A DNA stretch of 64,000 nucleotides from Antribacter gilvus (GTDB lineage: Bacteria; Actinomycetota; Actinomycetes; Actinomycetales; Cellulomonadaceae): assembly GCF_003946865.1 (NCBI RefSeq), contig NZ_QXTH01000007.1, forward strand, positions 186,001-250,000, read 5' to 3'. Positions 1 to 7,943 of this stretch are shown piece by piece. The notes under the pieces are model-generated. The model made no database searches and was not told the DNA's origin. It saw nothing but the letters and a program-made list of their open reading frames with translations. Positions within the stretch are counted from its first letter, which is position 1. Each line of letters begins with the position of its first letter. Position numbers and translations under genes: made by a program.

Positions 1-86
1 ACGGTCCCTGGTGGAGGTACGCGTCGGCCTGCGTGCCGAGAACGCCGTCCTCGCTCTCCTCGGCGTCGTCAACGTCGATCGACGGC
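1..86. other. left edge, no supported gene
   Basis: These bases lie downstream of the desaturase-like gene. On the minus strand a TTG at about position 71 opens an arginine-rich frame (L-T-T-P-R-R-A-R) that runs off the window, so a further gene of the same operon may begin here. Too little is present to support a call. Confidence 0.2.
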
Positions 87-1565
87 TCAGGTGAAGGGGA
101 CCACACCCTCGGCGCCGAACCGGGTCCGCAGCAGGTGCAGTGCCGCGTTGTACCCGCCTGCCCCGTGGACACCCGGGCCTGGTGGCGTCGACGACGAGCA
201 CAGCACCACGCCCGGCACGCCCACCCCATAGGGATGGAGCCCCGCGGGTCCCGTGATGATCCGACCCAGACCCAGAGCACCGCCGAGGATGTCGCCGCCG
301 ACGAGGTTGCTGTCGTGGTCCGCCATGCGCGCGGCCGGCACGCACCTCGACGCCACCACGACGTCACGGAACCCGGGCGCGAACCGCTCGATCTGCGCGG
401 TCACCGCCTCGGTCACGTCGGCGGTCGACCCGGCGGGCACGTGCGCGTACGACCACAAGGGACGGAGGCCGCCCGCTTCCCGCGTGGGATCAGTCACCGC
501 AGGGTCGGACACGAGGCACACCGGACGAGCCACGTGCCGCCCTGCGACCACCGCCGCCTCCGCCGCGGCGATCTCGCCTCGGGTTCCCCCCAGGTGCACC
601 GTCCCGGCCTCACGCAGCCCGGGCGCGGCCCACGGCACCGGCCCGGCCAGCACGAAGTCCACCTTCGCGGCCCCGGGCCCGTGCCGGAACCCCGTGAGCC
701 GCCGCCGTACCCGGGTCGGCAGCCGGTCGCCCAGCACCTGCGCCACGACCCGTGGCGTGGTGTCGAACACGTAGCCGCGTGCGGGCGGCAGGTCTGCGGC
801 CGACTGCACCGGGTGCCCCGTGACGACGACCCCGCCGTGCGCAGCCAGGTCGGCGAGCAGCGCGTCGACGATCGCCTGCGACCCCCCGCGGGGCACCGCC
901 CAGCCGGCACACGCGTGGGCCAGCGCCGCCAGGAGCAGGGCCACGGCGGCCGACGGCAGCGACGGCACCCGGGAGATCGCGTGCGCCGCCACACCGGACA
1001 GCAGCGCAGGAGCTTCGTCCCCCCGGAAGCGGAGTCCCCACGCCGGGGTCCCCTGCTCCAGCACCCGCAGGGCGAGAGCGACGAGCGGCCGGATGCCGCC
1101 CGTCCGCACGAGGTCCGGGACCCTGCCCGCCAGCCCGGCGGGGTCCCCCATCCCCGCGTCGGCGACGGCGCGCCACCCGCGGACCACCGGGCCCAGCAGG
1201 CCCTCCCAGGCACCTCCGTCCGGTCCCAGCGCGGCCACCGTGGTGGCGAGGTCGTGGTACGCCACCGCCGCCCGCGCGCCCTCGATGGGCTGCCCGTAGG
1301 ACACCCTCGGGGTGAGGAGCTCGACGCCGTGCGCCTCGAGATCGAAGGCCCGGAAGAACGGCGAGGCCCAGGCCATCGCGTGCACCGCGGAGCACACGTC
1401 GTGCACGATCCCGGGAGCCAGGCCCAGGCCGAGCGTCCGCGCGCCACCGCCCGCCGTCGTCTGCTCCTCGAGCACCGTCACGGCGAGACCGGAACGCGCC
1501 AGGGTCACAGCCGCGGCGAGGCCGTTCGGACCTGCACCGACCACGACGACGTCGGGGCCGCTCAC
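87..1565 (-). CDS. phytoene-desaturase-like FAD-dependent oxidoreductase
   Basis: A 492-residue flavoprotein. The N-terminal GAGPNG dinucleotide-binding turn (residues 10-15) follows a hydrophobic strand, and the C-terminal end carries the PGPGVHGAGGYNAA segment seen in phytoene desaturase and related FAD amine-oxidase-superfamily enzymes, where it contacts the flavin. The natural substrate cannot be read from the sequence; family members act on carotenoids, retinoids or other lipids. The GTG at 1565 was chosen because the FAD motif begins nine residues later and the start overlaps the stop of the upstream HTTM gene by four bases, which indicates translational coupling. A longer open frame upstream is only overlap with the HTTM gene. 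No phytoene synthase or other carotenoid gene is nearby, so a carotenoid role is not supported by context. Confidence 0.8.
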   Translation of the reverse strand: MSGPDVVVVGAGPNGLAAAVTLARSGLAVTVLEEQTTAGGGARTLGLGLAPGIVHDVCSAVHAMAWASPFFRAFDLEAHGVELLTPRVSYGQPIEGARAAVAYHDLATTVAALGPDGGAWEGLLGPVVRGWRAVADAGMGDPAGLAGRVPDLVRTGGIRPLVALALRVLEQGTPAWGLRFRGDEAPALLSGVAAHAISRVPSLPSAAVALLLAALAHACAGWAVPRGGSQAIVDALLADLAAHGGVVVTGHPVQSAADLPPARGYVFDTTPRVVAQVLGDRLPTRVRRRLTGFRHGPGAAKVDFVLAGPVPWAAPGLREAGTVHLGGTRGEIAAAEAAVVAGRHVARPVCLVSDPAVTDPTREAGGLRPLWSYAHVPAGSTADVTEAVTAQIERFAPGFRDVVVASRCVPAARMADHDSNLVGGDILGGALGLGRIITGPAGLHPYGVGVPGVVLCSSSTPPGPGVHGAGGYNAALHLLRTRFGAEGVVPFT

Positions 1566-2521
1566 GCTGCGCCGCCCGGGGCGCCCGGGGCCGCCGGGGC
1601 GCCCGCCCAGGCGGCGCCGCCCGCCGGGACGTCCGCCGCCCGACGACGCCACCCGCCCGGTTTCCCTCCTTGCTGCAGGACCGGCCCTGTCGCCAGGGCT
1701 ACAGCCCAGGCGGTGAGCCACCACGGCGAGTAGTCGAGCCCCAGGCAGGCCCAGATGCTGAGGTGCATCGCCGTGGCGGCGACGGCGAACGGCACGCGGG
1801 TCCGCCGCAGCGCGAGCAGCACCAGCGCGCCGAGCTCCAGAGCGAGCGCGCCGCTCGCCAGGAGCTGGGGAAGGAGCGGGGTGTCCGCGAGGAAGTGCGT
1901 CAGCCCAGGCCCGAACGGCGACCGCCCCTGCCGCAGCACCCACGCCATGTTCTCGCCGAACGCCCATTCGAGCCCGCTGTGCCGGAGCTTCTGCGCGCCG
2001 GTGAGGAAATAGACGGTCGCCAGCACGATCAGTGCCGCTCGCGGAGGCCAGCCCCAGCGGGTGTCGCGCCCGGCGCCCTCGGGCACGGCGGGGGCGAAGA
2101 GGAGCGGGAACGCGACCGTCAGCGGGAGAAGGTCATTGTGCATGAACTTCCCCGAGGCGCCCCACAGCCCCGCGAGCACGAGATAGCAGGCCCAGGCGAG
2201 CGCGAAGCCGGCCCGGGGCCACCGGCGTGCGAGAACGAGCGCGACGCCCGCGAGACCGGCGACCTCCAGCAGGAGCAGGACCGGCTCCGGCACCGGAGCC
2301 GGGAGCCAGCCCAGCACCCACAGCCGGTAGGTGAGCTCAGCGGGCCGGGCGGCGATCGGGGCCCAGTCGGTCGTCGCGAGCTGGAGCCCCATGACCAGGG
2401 CCAGGAGCGTGCGCAGCCGCACGAGCGCGTGCGGCGTGGCCGGGGCGAGCAGCGCCTGGTCGAGCCGACGCGCGAGAGAGAGCATCGGGCGAGGGCGGGC
2501 GGCGACAACCTGGGCGGTCAC
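1562..2521 (-). CDS. HTTM-domain (gamma-carboxylase-like) membrane protein
   Basis: A 319-residue integral membrane protein with about seven to eight hydrophobic segments. The SGKFMHNDLLPL stretch (around residue 110) resembles the conserved His region of the HTTM domain shared with vitamin K-dependent gamma-carboxylase. Bacterial HTTM proteins are mostly of unknown function, and I infer only the fold. The C-terminal 35 residues are Ala/Gly/Pro-rich and probably cytoplasmic. The GTG start at 2521 overlaps the stop of the upstream gene (GTGA) and the 3' end overlaps the downstream flavoprotein start, so the three genes form one tightly coupled operon. A DoxX-like protein is a less likely alternative. 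Confidence 0.65.
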   Translation of the reverse strand: MTAQVVAARPRPMLSLARRLDQALLAPATPHALVRLRTLLALVMGLQLATTDWAPIAARPAELTYRLWVLGWLPAPVPEPVLLLLEVAGLAGVALVLARRWPRAGFALAWACYLVLAGLWGASGKFMHNDLLPLTVAFPLLFAPAVPEGAGRDTRWGWPPRAALIVLATVYFLTGAQKLRHSGLEWAFGENMAWVLRQGRSPFGPGLTHFLADTPLLPQLLASGALALELGALVLLALRRTRVPFAVAATAMHLSIWACLGLDYSPWWLTAWAVALATGPVLQQGGKPGGWRRRAADVPAGGAAWAGAPAAPGAPGGAA

Positions 2522-2946
2522 AGGTCCTCCTGCCAGCTGACCTCGGTGGTGCCGTCGGACCAGAGGAGCGTCTCGGGGTCCAGCACCTGGTGCACCGACT
2601 CCAGGCGCAGGGACGTGACGTCGGCCGGGTCGAGCCCCAGGTGGGGCAGCCACGTGGCGAGCATCGTGGCCCGCGCGGCGTCGTCGGCCTCCGGGAGGCT
2701 CGCGACGAACCTCGTGGTGGTACTGATCAGCGGGCCGCGGGGGGTGACGGACCGGTCCTCGCCGTCGACCACAGCGATCAGCCGGGTCACCGTCCGCTCG
2801 TCCGTCCGGATGGTGCTGAAGAGCCGGTATGCGGTGAGCGGCCAGAAGTCGACCTGGACCACGGCGGCGACGACGAGCACGCTGACGGTCCCCCAGGTGA
2901 CGGACCTCGCCCGACGGTGCGGCGACCAGCCGACGGCGTTCTGCAC
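2518..2946 (-). CDS. membrane-anchored hypothetical protein paired with HTTM protein
   Basis: A 142-residue protein with one N-terminal transmembrane helix (about residues 18-37, VTWGTVSVLVVAAVVQVDFW), leaving a soluble domain of about 100 residues that I do not recognise. It is the first gene of a three-gene overlapping operon with the HTTM protein and the flavoprotein. The GTG start has a good ribosome site (GAGGAGG, five bases upstream). Small single-helix partners next to HTTM proteins recur in actinobacteria to my knowledge, so a role as accessory subunit is plausible but inferred. The 235 bases upstream contain an AT-richer stretch (2985-3015) likely to hold the operon promoter. Confidence 0.6.
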   Translation of the reverse strand: MQNAVGWSPHRRARSVTWGTVSVLVVAAVVQVDFWPLTAYRLFSTIRTDERTVTRLIAVVDGEDRSVTPRGPLISTTTRFVASLPEADDAARATMLATWLPHLGLDPADVTSLRLESVHQVLDPETLLWSDGTTEVSWQEDL

Positions 2947-3095
2947 GGTACCTCCTCGCGGCGTTCGACACTCTTGGCGAGCTTTGAACGATTCGTGGCA
3001 AATATCCGTGAAGAGTAACCCTCGTCACCGGACTGGTGCGGTGCACGCTACTACACATCGCGCTATACCGCTGCCGGCCCACCCCGTCTCGTCGC

Positions 3096-3157
3096 GATCG
3101 GTAGTTCGTCGCGTGATCGGCAGTTCGAACTGCCGATCATGCGACGAACTACCGATC
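3096..3157. repeat. 62-bp palindrome, copy 1 of a dispersed element
   Basis: An almost perfect inverted repeat whose arms begin GATCGGTAGTTCGTCGC and whose centre GGCAGTTCGAACTGCC is itself palindromic; the single mismatch is a G-U wobble in RNA. It lies 24 bases past the xylanase stop. A near-identical copy is at 14042-14105. No U-run follows on either strand, so it may be a hairpin terminator of the actinobacterial type without U-tail, or a REP-like mobile palindrome. Confidence 0.85.
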
Positions 3158-3181
3158 ACGCGGGCGATCGCGCGCGCCGGC

Positions 3182-4510
3182 TCAGGCCAGTGTCGCGTCC
3201 AGCTCCAGCCGCCCCGGCGAGCCCAACGAGACCGCGGCCGAACCACCGTCGGCCACCAGCTCGTAGTCACCGAGGAAGCCGCTGAACCGGACCGTGCCCG
3301 AGGCGTCCGTGCGCAGCGTGGTGGGCGAGAGCCACCACTCGCCCTTGATCAGGTCGTGCAGGCGTGAGTAGCCAGGCTTCGGCGAGCCGTCGGCGCGCAG
3401 GAGCCCGCCGGGCGCGTTGAGCCACATGCCGCGGTCGGAGAGCCCCCAGTACGTCATCGCCTCGACCGACGGGTGCGACAGCAGCGTCCGGTAGTGCCGC
3501 TCCAGCTCGTCGGCCTGCCGCTCCTCGCCCTCGGGCGTGGAGGGCCAGGAGTCGACCTGCCAGTCGTTCAGGTCCTCGATGTGCGCGGGCATGATGTCGC
3601 CGCTCAGCAGCGTGGTCTCCGTGAAGTGGATGGGCAGGTTGTAGCGGGAGAACCGCTCGAGGATCCCGAGCGTCTTCTCCTCGCCCCAGTAGCCCTGGTG
3701 CATGTGCGACTGGAGGCCGAGCACGTCGATGCGGATCCCCGCCTCGAGCACGGCCTCGATCAGGCACTCGTACGCGGTCGACATGTCGAAGTCGTTGAGG
3801 AGCAGCGTCGCCGACGGGTTCACCGCCCGCGCCTCCTCGAACGCCAGGCGGATCATCTCGACGCGGCCCTTGACGTGCGCGAGCCGCGTGATCGCGTTGT
3901 CCTCCGCGGTGAACACGGGCATGATCACGACCTCGTTGATCGCGTCCCAGGTATCGATCACGCCCGCCATGTCGCCGACGTCGCGCCGGACGCGCTCGCG
4001 CTGCAGCCGCTCCACCTCGTCGACGCCGCCCGGCCCCGTCGCGACGTCGAGCAGCCATCTCGGCTGGACGGTGTGCCACACGAGCGGGTGACCCTTGACC
4101 ACGGCGCCGCGTTCCACGAACCACTCGGCGGCCCGGCGCAGGGGCTCGGTGGCGGGCTTGCCGCGCTCCGGCTCGAACGACCCCCAGTAGAACGGGAGGG
4201 TCGTCTGGTTGAAGACGCCGAACCAGGCGTCAGCGAGGCGCTGGTCGTACTCGCGGTCCCGCTCGGCCTTCGCCTCGGCGAGGTGGTCGGACCCGTACCG
4301 GGACGTCTCGTAGCCGTTCGCCAGGTCGACCAGGTCGAAGCCGATGCAGCCGAACAGGAACGCGTGCCGCGTCTGCTGCACGACGACGTCCCGGCTGGCC
4401 AGCGGCGCACCGTCCGCACCACGGAGGGTCACCACCGCGTCGGCGCGCCGGTGGGCCAGGCTCGGGTCGGGCGTGCGGCCCTCGGCGGGAGGGGTGAACA
4501 GCGATGACAT
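3182..4510 (-). CDS. GH10 endo-1,4-beta-xylanase, intracellular
   Basis: A 442-residue family GH10 glycosidase. The acid/base glutamate is E193 in WDAINEV and the nucleophile is E298 in HFTETT, with HPLVWH (141-146) lining the subsite, all canonical for GH10. There is no signal peptide; residues 1-50 form a short beta-rich prefix, so the enzyme should act in the cytoplasm on imported xylo-oligosaccharides. The ATG at 4510 was chosen for its ribosome site (GAGGAG) and the family length. It follows the MFS gene by 46 bases on the same strand and may be co-transcribed, with the carrier a possible xylo-oligosaccharide or drug transporter. The 3' end is followed by a strong palindrome. Confidence 0.92.
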   Translation of the reverse strand: MSSLFTPPAEGRTPDPSLAHRRADAVVTLRGADGAPLASRDVVVQQTRHAFLFGCIGFDLVDLANGYETSRYGSDHLAEAKAERDREYDQRLADAWFGVFNQTTLPFYWGSFEPERGKPATEPLRRAAEWFVERGAVVKGHPLVWHTVQPRWLLDVATGPGGVDEVERLQRERVRRDVGDMAGVIDTWDAINEVVIMPVFTAEDNAITRLAHVKGRVEMIRLAFEEARAVNPSATLLLNDFDMSTAYECLIEAVLEAGIRIDVLGLQSHMHQGYWGEEKTLGILERFSRYNLPIHFTETTLLSGDIMPAHIEDLNDWQVDSWPSTPEGEERQADELERHYRTLLSHPSVEAMTYWGLSDRGMWLNAPGGLLRADGSPKPGYSRLHDLIKGEWWLSPTTLRTDASGTVRFSGFLGDYELVADGGSAAVSLGSPGRLELDATLA

Positions 4511-4556
4511 GGCGCTCCTCTGGTCGGCGATGACCCGCGCGAACGCGGCGAGGCGA

Positions 4557-5876
4557 TCAGCCTGCCACAGAATCTCGAACCGATTCGAGCCCGTCCTGGT
4601 CGGTGGACGTGTCGGGCTCGGCGACCCCCTCCGTGGCGGCGACGGCGGCCGCGGCCTCGGCCGCCGCCACCCCCGCCTGGAACCGCCGCAGCACGACGAC
4701 GCCCACCAGCCCCAGCACGACCGCCACCACCCCGGTGACGGCGAACGATCCCCACGCACCCACGTGGTCGATGACGAACCCGCACAGCGGCGCTCCCGCC
4801 GCCGTGCCGATCGTGTACGCGGAGCCCTGGAAGCCCATGACCTCGCCGCGTCGCGCCTCGGGAACGCGGTGGCTGATCGCCTCGGTGAGCGCGGTGAGGA
4901 CCGGCGAGCAGGCGAGGCCCGCCAGGGTCACGAGCGCGGCCAGCGACCACACCTCCGTGCCGAGTGCGACGGGGATCGTCACGACGCCGAGCAGGACGAG
5001 CAGCCACATCGGGTCGAGCGACCGGTGCCACGCCCCGTACACGAGCCCGCCCACGACGGAGCCGAGGCACCACCAGAAGTAGACGAGGCCCAGCGACATG
5101 AGGTTGCCCGTCTCACGCAGGGCGGCGAGCACGCCGAGGTCCGTGCCCTGGAGCGCGATCATGGCGACGCCTGACGCTACCAGGAGCAGGAACAGCCCCG
5201 GCTCGGCCCAGACGGGCCGCCGGGTGCGCGGCACGGCGGCGACGGGCACCGGGGCCTCCGCCGGGAGGTCGGCCAGGGCCGGGACGTCCTCGGCGGGGGC
5301 CTTCACCGGCGGGTCGGCGAACCAGATGAGCACGCACGCCGCCGTGGTGGCGAGACCGACCGCGAGCAGCACCTCCGAGGTGCCCACCGTGATGGCGGCC
5401 CACGTGGCCGTGGCCGGGCCCACCATGTAGACGAGGTCGGTGAGGATCGCGTCCAGGGCGAAGGCGGAGCGGCGCTTGTCCACGGGCACCAGGACCGTCA
5501 GCGACGTCCGCGCGAGCGCGAAGACAGGCGGCTCCATGAGCCCCGCCACCAGGACGACGGGGAAGAGCCAGTAGTAGTCCACGAGGCCCATGACCGGCCA
5601 CGCCACCGCCTGCACCAGGATCGACGGCACCAGCGTGCGACGCAGCCCGATCCGGTCGAGCAGCCTGCCGCGCCACGGCGAGCCCACCGCGATGCCCACC
5701 GTCAGCACCGCGCCCACGAGGCCCGCCTCGCCGTACGAGCGGCCGAGCGTCTCGACCACGTGCAGCACGAGCACGATCGCTGCCGCAGTATGCGGCACCC
5801 GCGCCACCATCATCAGGAGCAGGAGGTGGCGGGCAGGCCGCAGGCGCAGCACGCCCCGGTAGGCGTCGAGGGACAT
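4557..5876 (-). CDS. MFS transporter
   Basis: A 439-residue major facilitator with about twelve hydrophobic helices. The loop between helices 2 and 3 has the signature GSPWRGRLLDRIGLRRT (about residues 65-81), the MFS motif A. The C-terminal 40 residues are Ala/Glu-rich and soluble. Sequence alone does not give the substrate; similar actinobacterial proteins are annotated as drug efflux carriers. It starts four bases after the second ABC exporter gene and precedes the xylanase, so it lies within a TetR-headed run of same-strand genes, which favours an efflux role over sugar uptake. Confidence 0.8.
   Translation of the reverse strand: MSLDAYRGVLRLRPARHLLLLMMVARVPHTAAAIVLVLHVVETLGRSYGEAGLVGAVLTVGIAVGSPWRGRLLDRIGLRRTLVPSILVQAVAWPVMGLVDYYWLFPVVLVAGLMEPPVFALARTSLTVLVPVDKRRSAFALDAILTDLVYMVGPATATWAAITVGTSEVLLAVGLATTAACVLIWFADPPVKAPAEDVPALADLPAEAPVPVAAVPRTRRPVWAEPGLFLLLVASGVAMIALQGTDLGVLAALRETGNLMSLGLVYFWWCLGSVVGGLVYGAWHRSLDPMWLLVLLGVVTIPVALGTEVWSLAALVTLAGLACSPVLTALTEAISHRVPEARRGEVMGFQGSAYTIGTAAGAPLCGFVIDHVGAWGSFAVTGVVAVVLGLVGVVVLRRFQAGVAAAEAAAAVAATEGVAEPDTSTDQDGLESVRDSVAG
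4574..4589. promoter_or_regulatory. possible LacI-type operator for the xylanase gene
   Basis: CTCGAACCGATTCGAG is an inverted repeat (CTCGAA / TTCGAG around CCGA) inside the last codons of the MFS gene, 64 bases upstream of the xylanase start. Its size and position fit a repressor site on an internal promoter, but it is a single occurrence and could be chance. Confidence 0.3.
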
Positions 5877-5880
5877 GCGC

Positions 5881-7866
5881 CTATTGTGCGGCCGCCGCGA
5901 ACTGGCTCGCGTACAGCCGTGCGTACGCGCCGCCCTGCTCCAGGAGCTCGGTGTGCGAGCCTTGCTCCACGATGTCGCCGTGCTCCATCACGAGGATCAC
6001 GTCGGCGTCCCGGATGGTCGACAGCCGGTGCGCGATCACGAACGACGTGCGGCCCTGGCGGAGCCGCGACATCGCCTCCTGGACCAGCACCTCGGTGCGG
6101 GTGTCCACGGAGGAGGTGGCCTCGTCGAGCACGAGGATGGCCGGGTCGGCGAGGAACGCCCGGGCGAGCGTGAGGAGCTGCTTCTCCCCCGCGCTGACCG
6201 ACGCCCCCTCCTCGTCCACCACCGTGTCGTACCCGTCGGGCAGGGTGCGCACGAACGGGTCCACGTGGGTAGCCTGTGCGGCCGCGACGAGCTCCGTCTC
6301 CGACACCTCGCCCCGCGCCCCGTACCGCAGGTTCTCCTCGATGGCACCCTTGAACAGCCAGGTGTCCTGGAGCACCATGCCGACGGACGACCGCAGCTCG
6401 GACCGCGTCATCTGCTGGGTGTCCACGCCGTCGAGCAGGATCCGCCCGCCGTCCACCTCGTAGAACCGCATGAGCAGGTTCACGAGCGTGGTCTTGCCCG
6501 CGCCCGTGGGGCCCACGATCGCGATGGTCTGCCCCGGCTCGGCGGTCAGGGACAGCCCGCTGATCAGCGGCGCGTCGGGCGTGTAGGAGAACTGGACGTC
6601 CTCGAACACGACCCGCCCGCGCACCGGCTGGGGCAGAGCGCCCGGCGCCGGGTCGGCCGTCTGCTCCGGCGCGTCGAGGAGCGCGTACACCCGCTCGGCC
6701 GACGCGATCCCGGACTGGAGCAGGTTCATCATGGACGCCACCTGCATCAGCGGCTGCGTGAACTGGCGCGAGTACTGGATGAACGCCTGGACGTCACCGA
6801 GCGACAGCGACCCGGACGCGACACGCAGCCCGCCCACCACGGCCACCACCACGTAGTTGAGGTTCGACAAGAAGCCCATCGCCGGCTGGATGATGCCGGA
6901 GACGAACTGCGCCTTGAACGACGACCCGTACAGCGCCTCGTTCTCCGTCGCGAACTTCGCCTCGGCCGCCTCCTGGTGCCCGTACACCTTGACGAGCGTG
7001 TGGCCGGTGAACGACTCCTCGATGTGAGCGTTGAGCCGCCCGGTCGCCGCCCACTGCGCGATGAACTGCGGCTGGCTCCGCTTCGCGATCTGCATGGTGA
7101 GCACCACCGAGAGCGGCACCGTCACCAGCGCCACGAGGGCCAGCAGCGGCGAGATCCAGAACATCATCGCCAGCACGCCGACGACCGTGAGCAGCGACGT
7201 CACGAGCTGGGACAGGGTCTGGTTCGTGGTCTGGGCCACGTTGTCGATGTCGTTGGTGACGCGAGACAGGATCTCGCCGCGTTTGTGGGAGTCCACGTAC
7301 GACAGCGGGATCCGGTGCAGCTTCGCCTCCACCTCGGCCCGCAGGCTCCGCATGGTCCGCTGCACCACGCCCGTGGTGATGCGGGCCTGGAGCCAGCCGA
7401 AGAGGAAGGCGCCCGCGTAGACCAGGGCCACCCAGCCGAGCGTGGTACCGAGGCGGTCGAAGTCGATGCCCTGCCCTGGCACCACGTTCTCCATCGCCGC
7501 GAGCATGTCGGCCACCTGCGTCTGCCCCTGCTCGCGCAGCGCCACGATCGCCTGCTCCTTCGAGGCGCCGGGCGCCGTACGCCCGATCATGGCGCCCACC
7601 ACGCCCTCGAAGATGACGTTGGTGGCCCGGCCCAGCAGCCACGGCCCGAGGACGGTCAGTGCCACGGACACCACGCCCGCCACGGTCAGGAGCACCACGC
7701 CGGCGCGCTCCGGACGCAGCGTCCCGGCGAACCGTCGCAGCGAGCCGCGGAAGTCCATGGGCTTCTCCGCCGGCATGCCCATGCTGCCCATCGGACCGGG
7801 TCCGCCGCGAGGCGGTCGCATGGGCACCACGGGCTCGGCCTCGGGGGTCTTCTCGTCGGCGCTCAT
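5881..7866 (-). CDS. ABC exporter half-transporter, catalytically competent subunit
   Basis: A 661-residue fused membrane-ATPase protein of the multidrug/lipid exporter type. After a Pro/Gly/Met-rich cytoplasmic tail (1-40) comes a six-helix membrane domain (about 50-390), then the ATPase with Walker A GPTGAGKT (452-459), an unusual signature SAGEK (558-562) and Walker B with catalytic glutamate E582. It is the partner of the half-transporter encoded just upstream, which has Asp in place of this Glu; such asymmetric pairs form heterodimeric exporters of the BmrCD/TM287-288 type. Start ATG 7866 overlaps the stop of the 26-residue ORF (ATGA). Substrate unknown; the TetR gene at the head of the operon suggests drug-inducible export. 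Confidence 0.88.
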   Translation of the reverse strand: MSADEKTPEAEPVVPMRPPRGGPGPMGSMGMPAEKPMDFRGSLRRFAGTLRPERAGVVLLTVAGVVSVALTVLGPWLLGRATNVIFEGVVGAMIGRTAPGASKEQAIVALREQGQTQVADMLAAMENVVPGQGIDFDRLGTTLGWVALVYAGAFLFGWLQARITTGVVQRTMRSLRAEVEAKLHRIPLSYVDSHKRGEILSRVTNDIDNVAQTTNQTLSQLVTSLLTVVGVLAMMFWISPLLALVALVTVPLSVVLTMQIAKRSQPQFIAQWAATGRLNAHIEESFTGHTLVKVYGHQEAAEAKFATENEALYGSSFKAQFVSGIIQPAMGFLSNLNYVVVAVVGGLRVASGSLSLGDVQAFIQYSRQFTQPLMQVASMMNLLQSGIASAERVYALLDAPEQTADPAPGALPQPVRGRVVFEDVQFSYTPDAPLISGLSLTAEPGQTIAIVGPTGAGKTTLVNLLMRFYEVDGGRILLDGVDTQQMTRSELRSSVGMVLQDTWLFKGAIEENLRYGARGEVSETELVAAAQATHVDPFVRTLPDGYDTVVDEEGASVSAGEKQLLTLARAFLADPAILVLDEATSSVDTRTEVLVQEAMSRLRQGRTSFVIAHRLSTIRDADVILVMEHGDIVEQGSHTELLEQGGAYARLYASQFAAAAQ

Positions 7867-7943
7867 GCCGCCTCCTCCTGTGCCTTGCGGGACACCCGCA
7901 CCCGGTCGGCCGGCATGATCGCGGCTCCGCCATGGTCGCTCAT
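7863..7943 (-). CDS. 26-residue coupled small ORF between ABC halves
   Basis: An ATG at 7943 overlaps the stop of the upstream ABC gene as ATGA, and its own TGA overlaps the ATG of the downstream ABC gene the same way. The product begins MSDHGGAAIMPADRV and ends KAQEEAA. The junction GAGGAGGCGGCATGAGC occurs at both ends, so the little frame looks like a duplicated gene junction that keeps a ribosome-binding GGAGG before each start. It may be a translational relay without a peptide function, or a real microprotein. No hydrophobic helix is visible. Confidence 0.45.
   Translation of the reverse strand: MSDHGGAAIMPADRVRVSRKAQEEAA

Noticed and set aside
33-1733. A 566-codon plus-strand frame opposite the flavoprotein gene
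   Set aside because: Its product is Arg/His/Pro-rich low-complexity sequence without motifs, while the opposite strand encodes a recognisable FAD protein.
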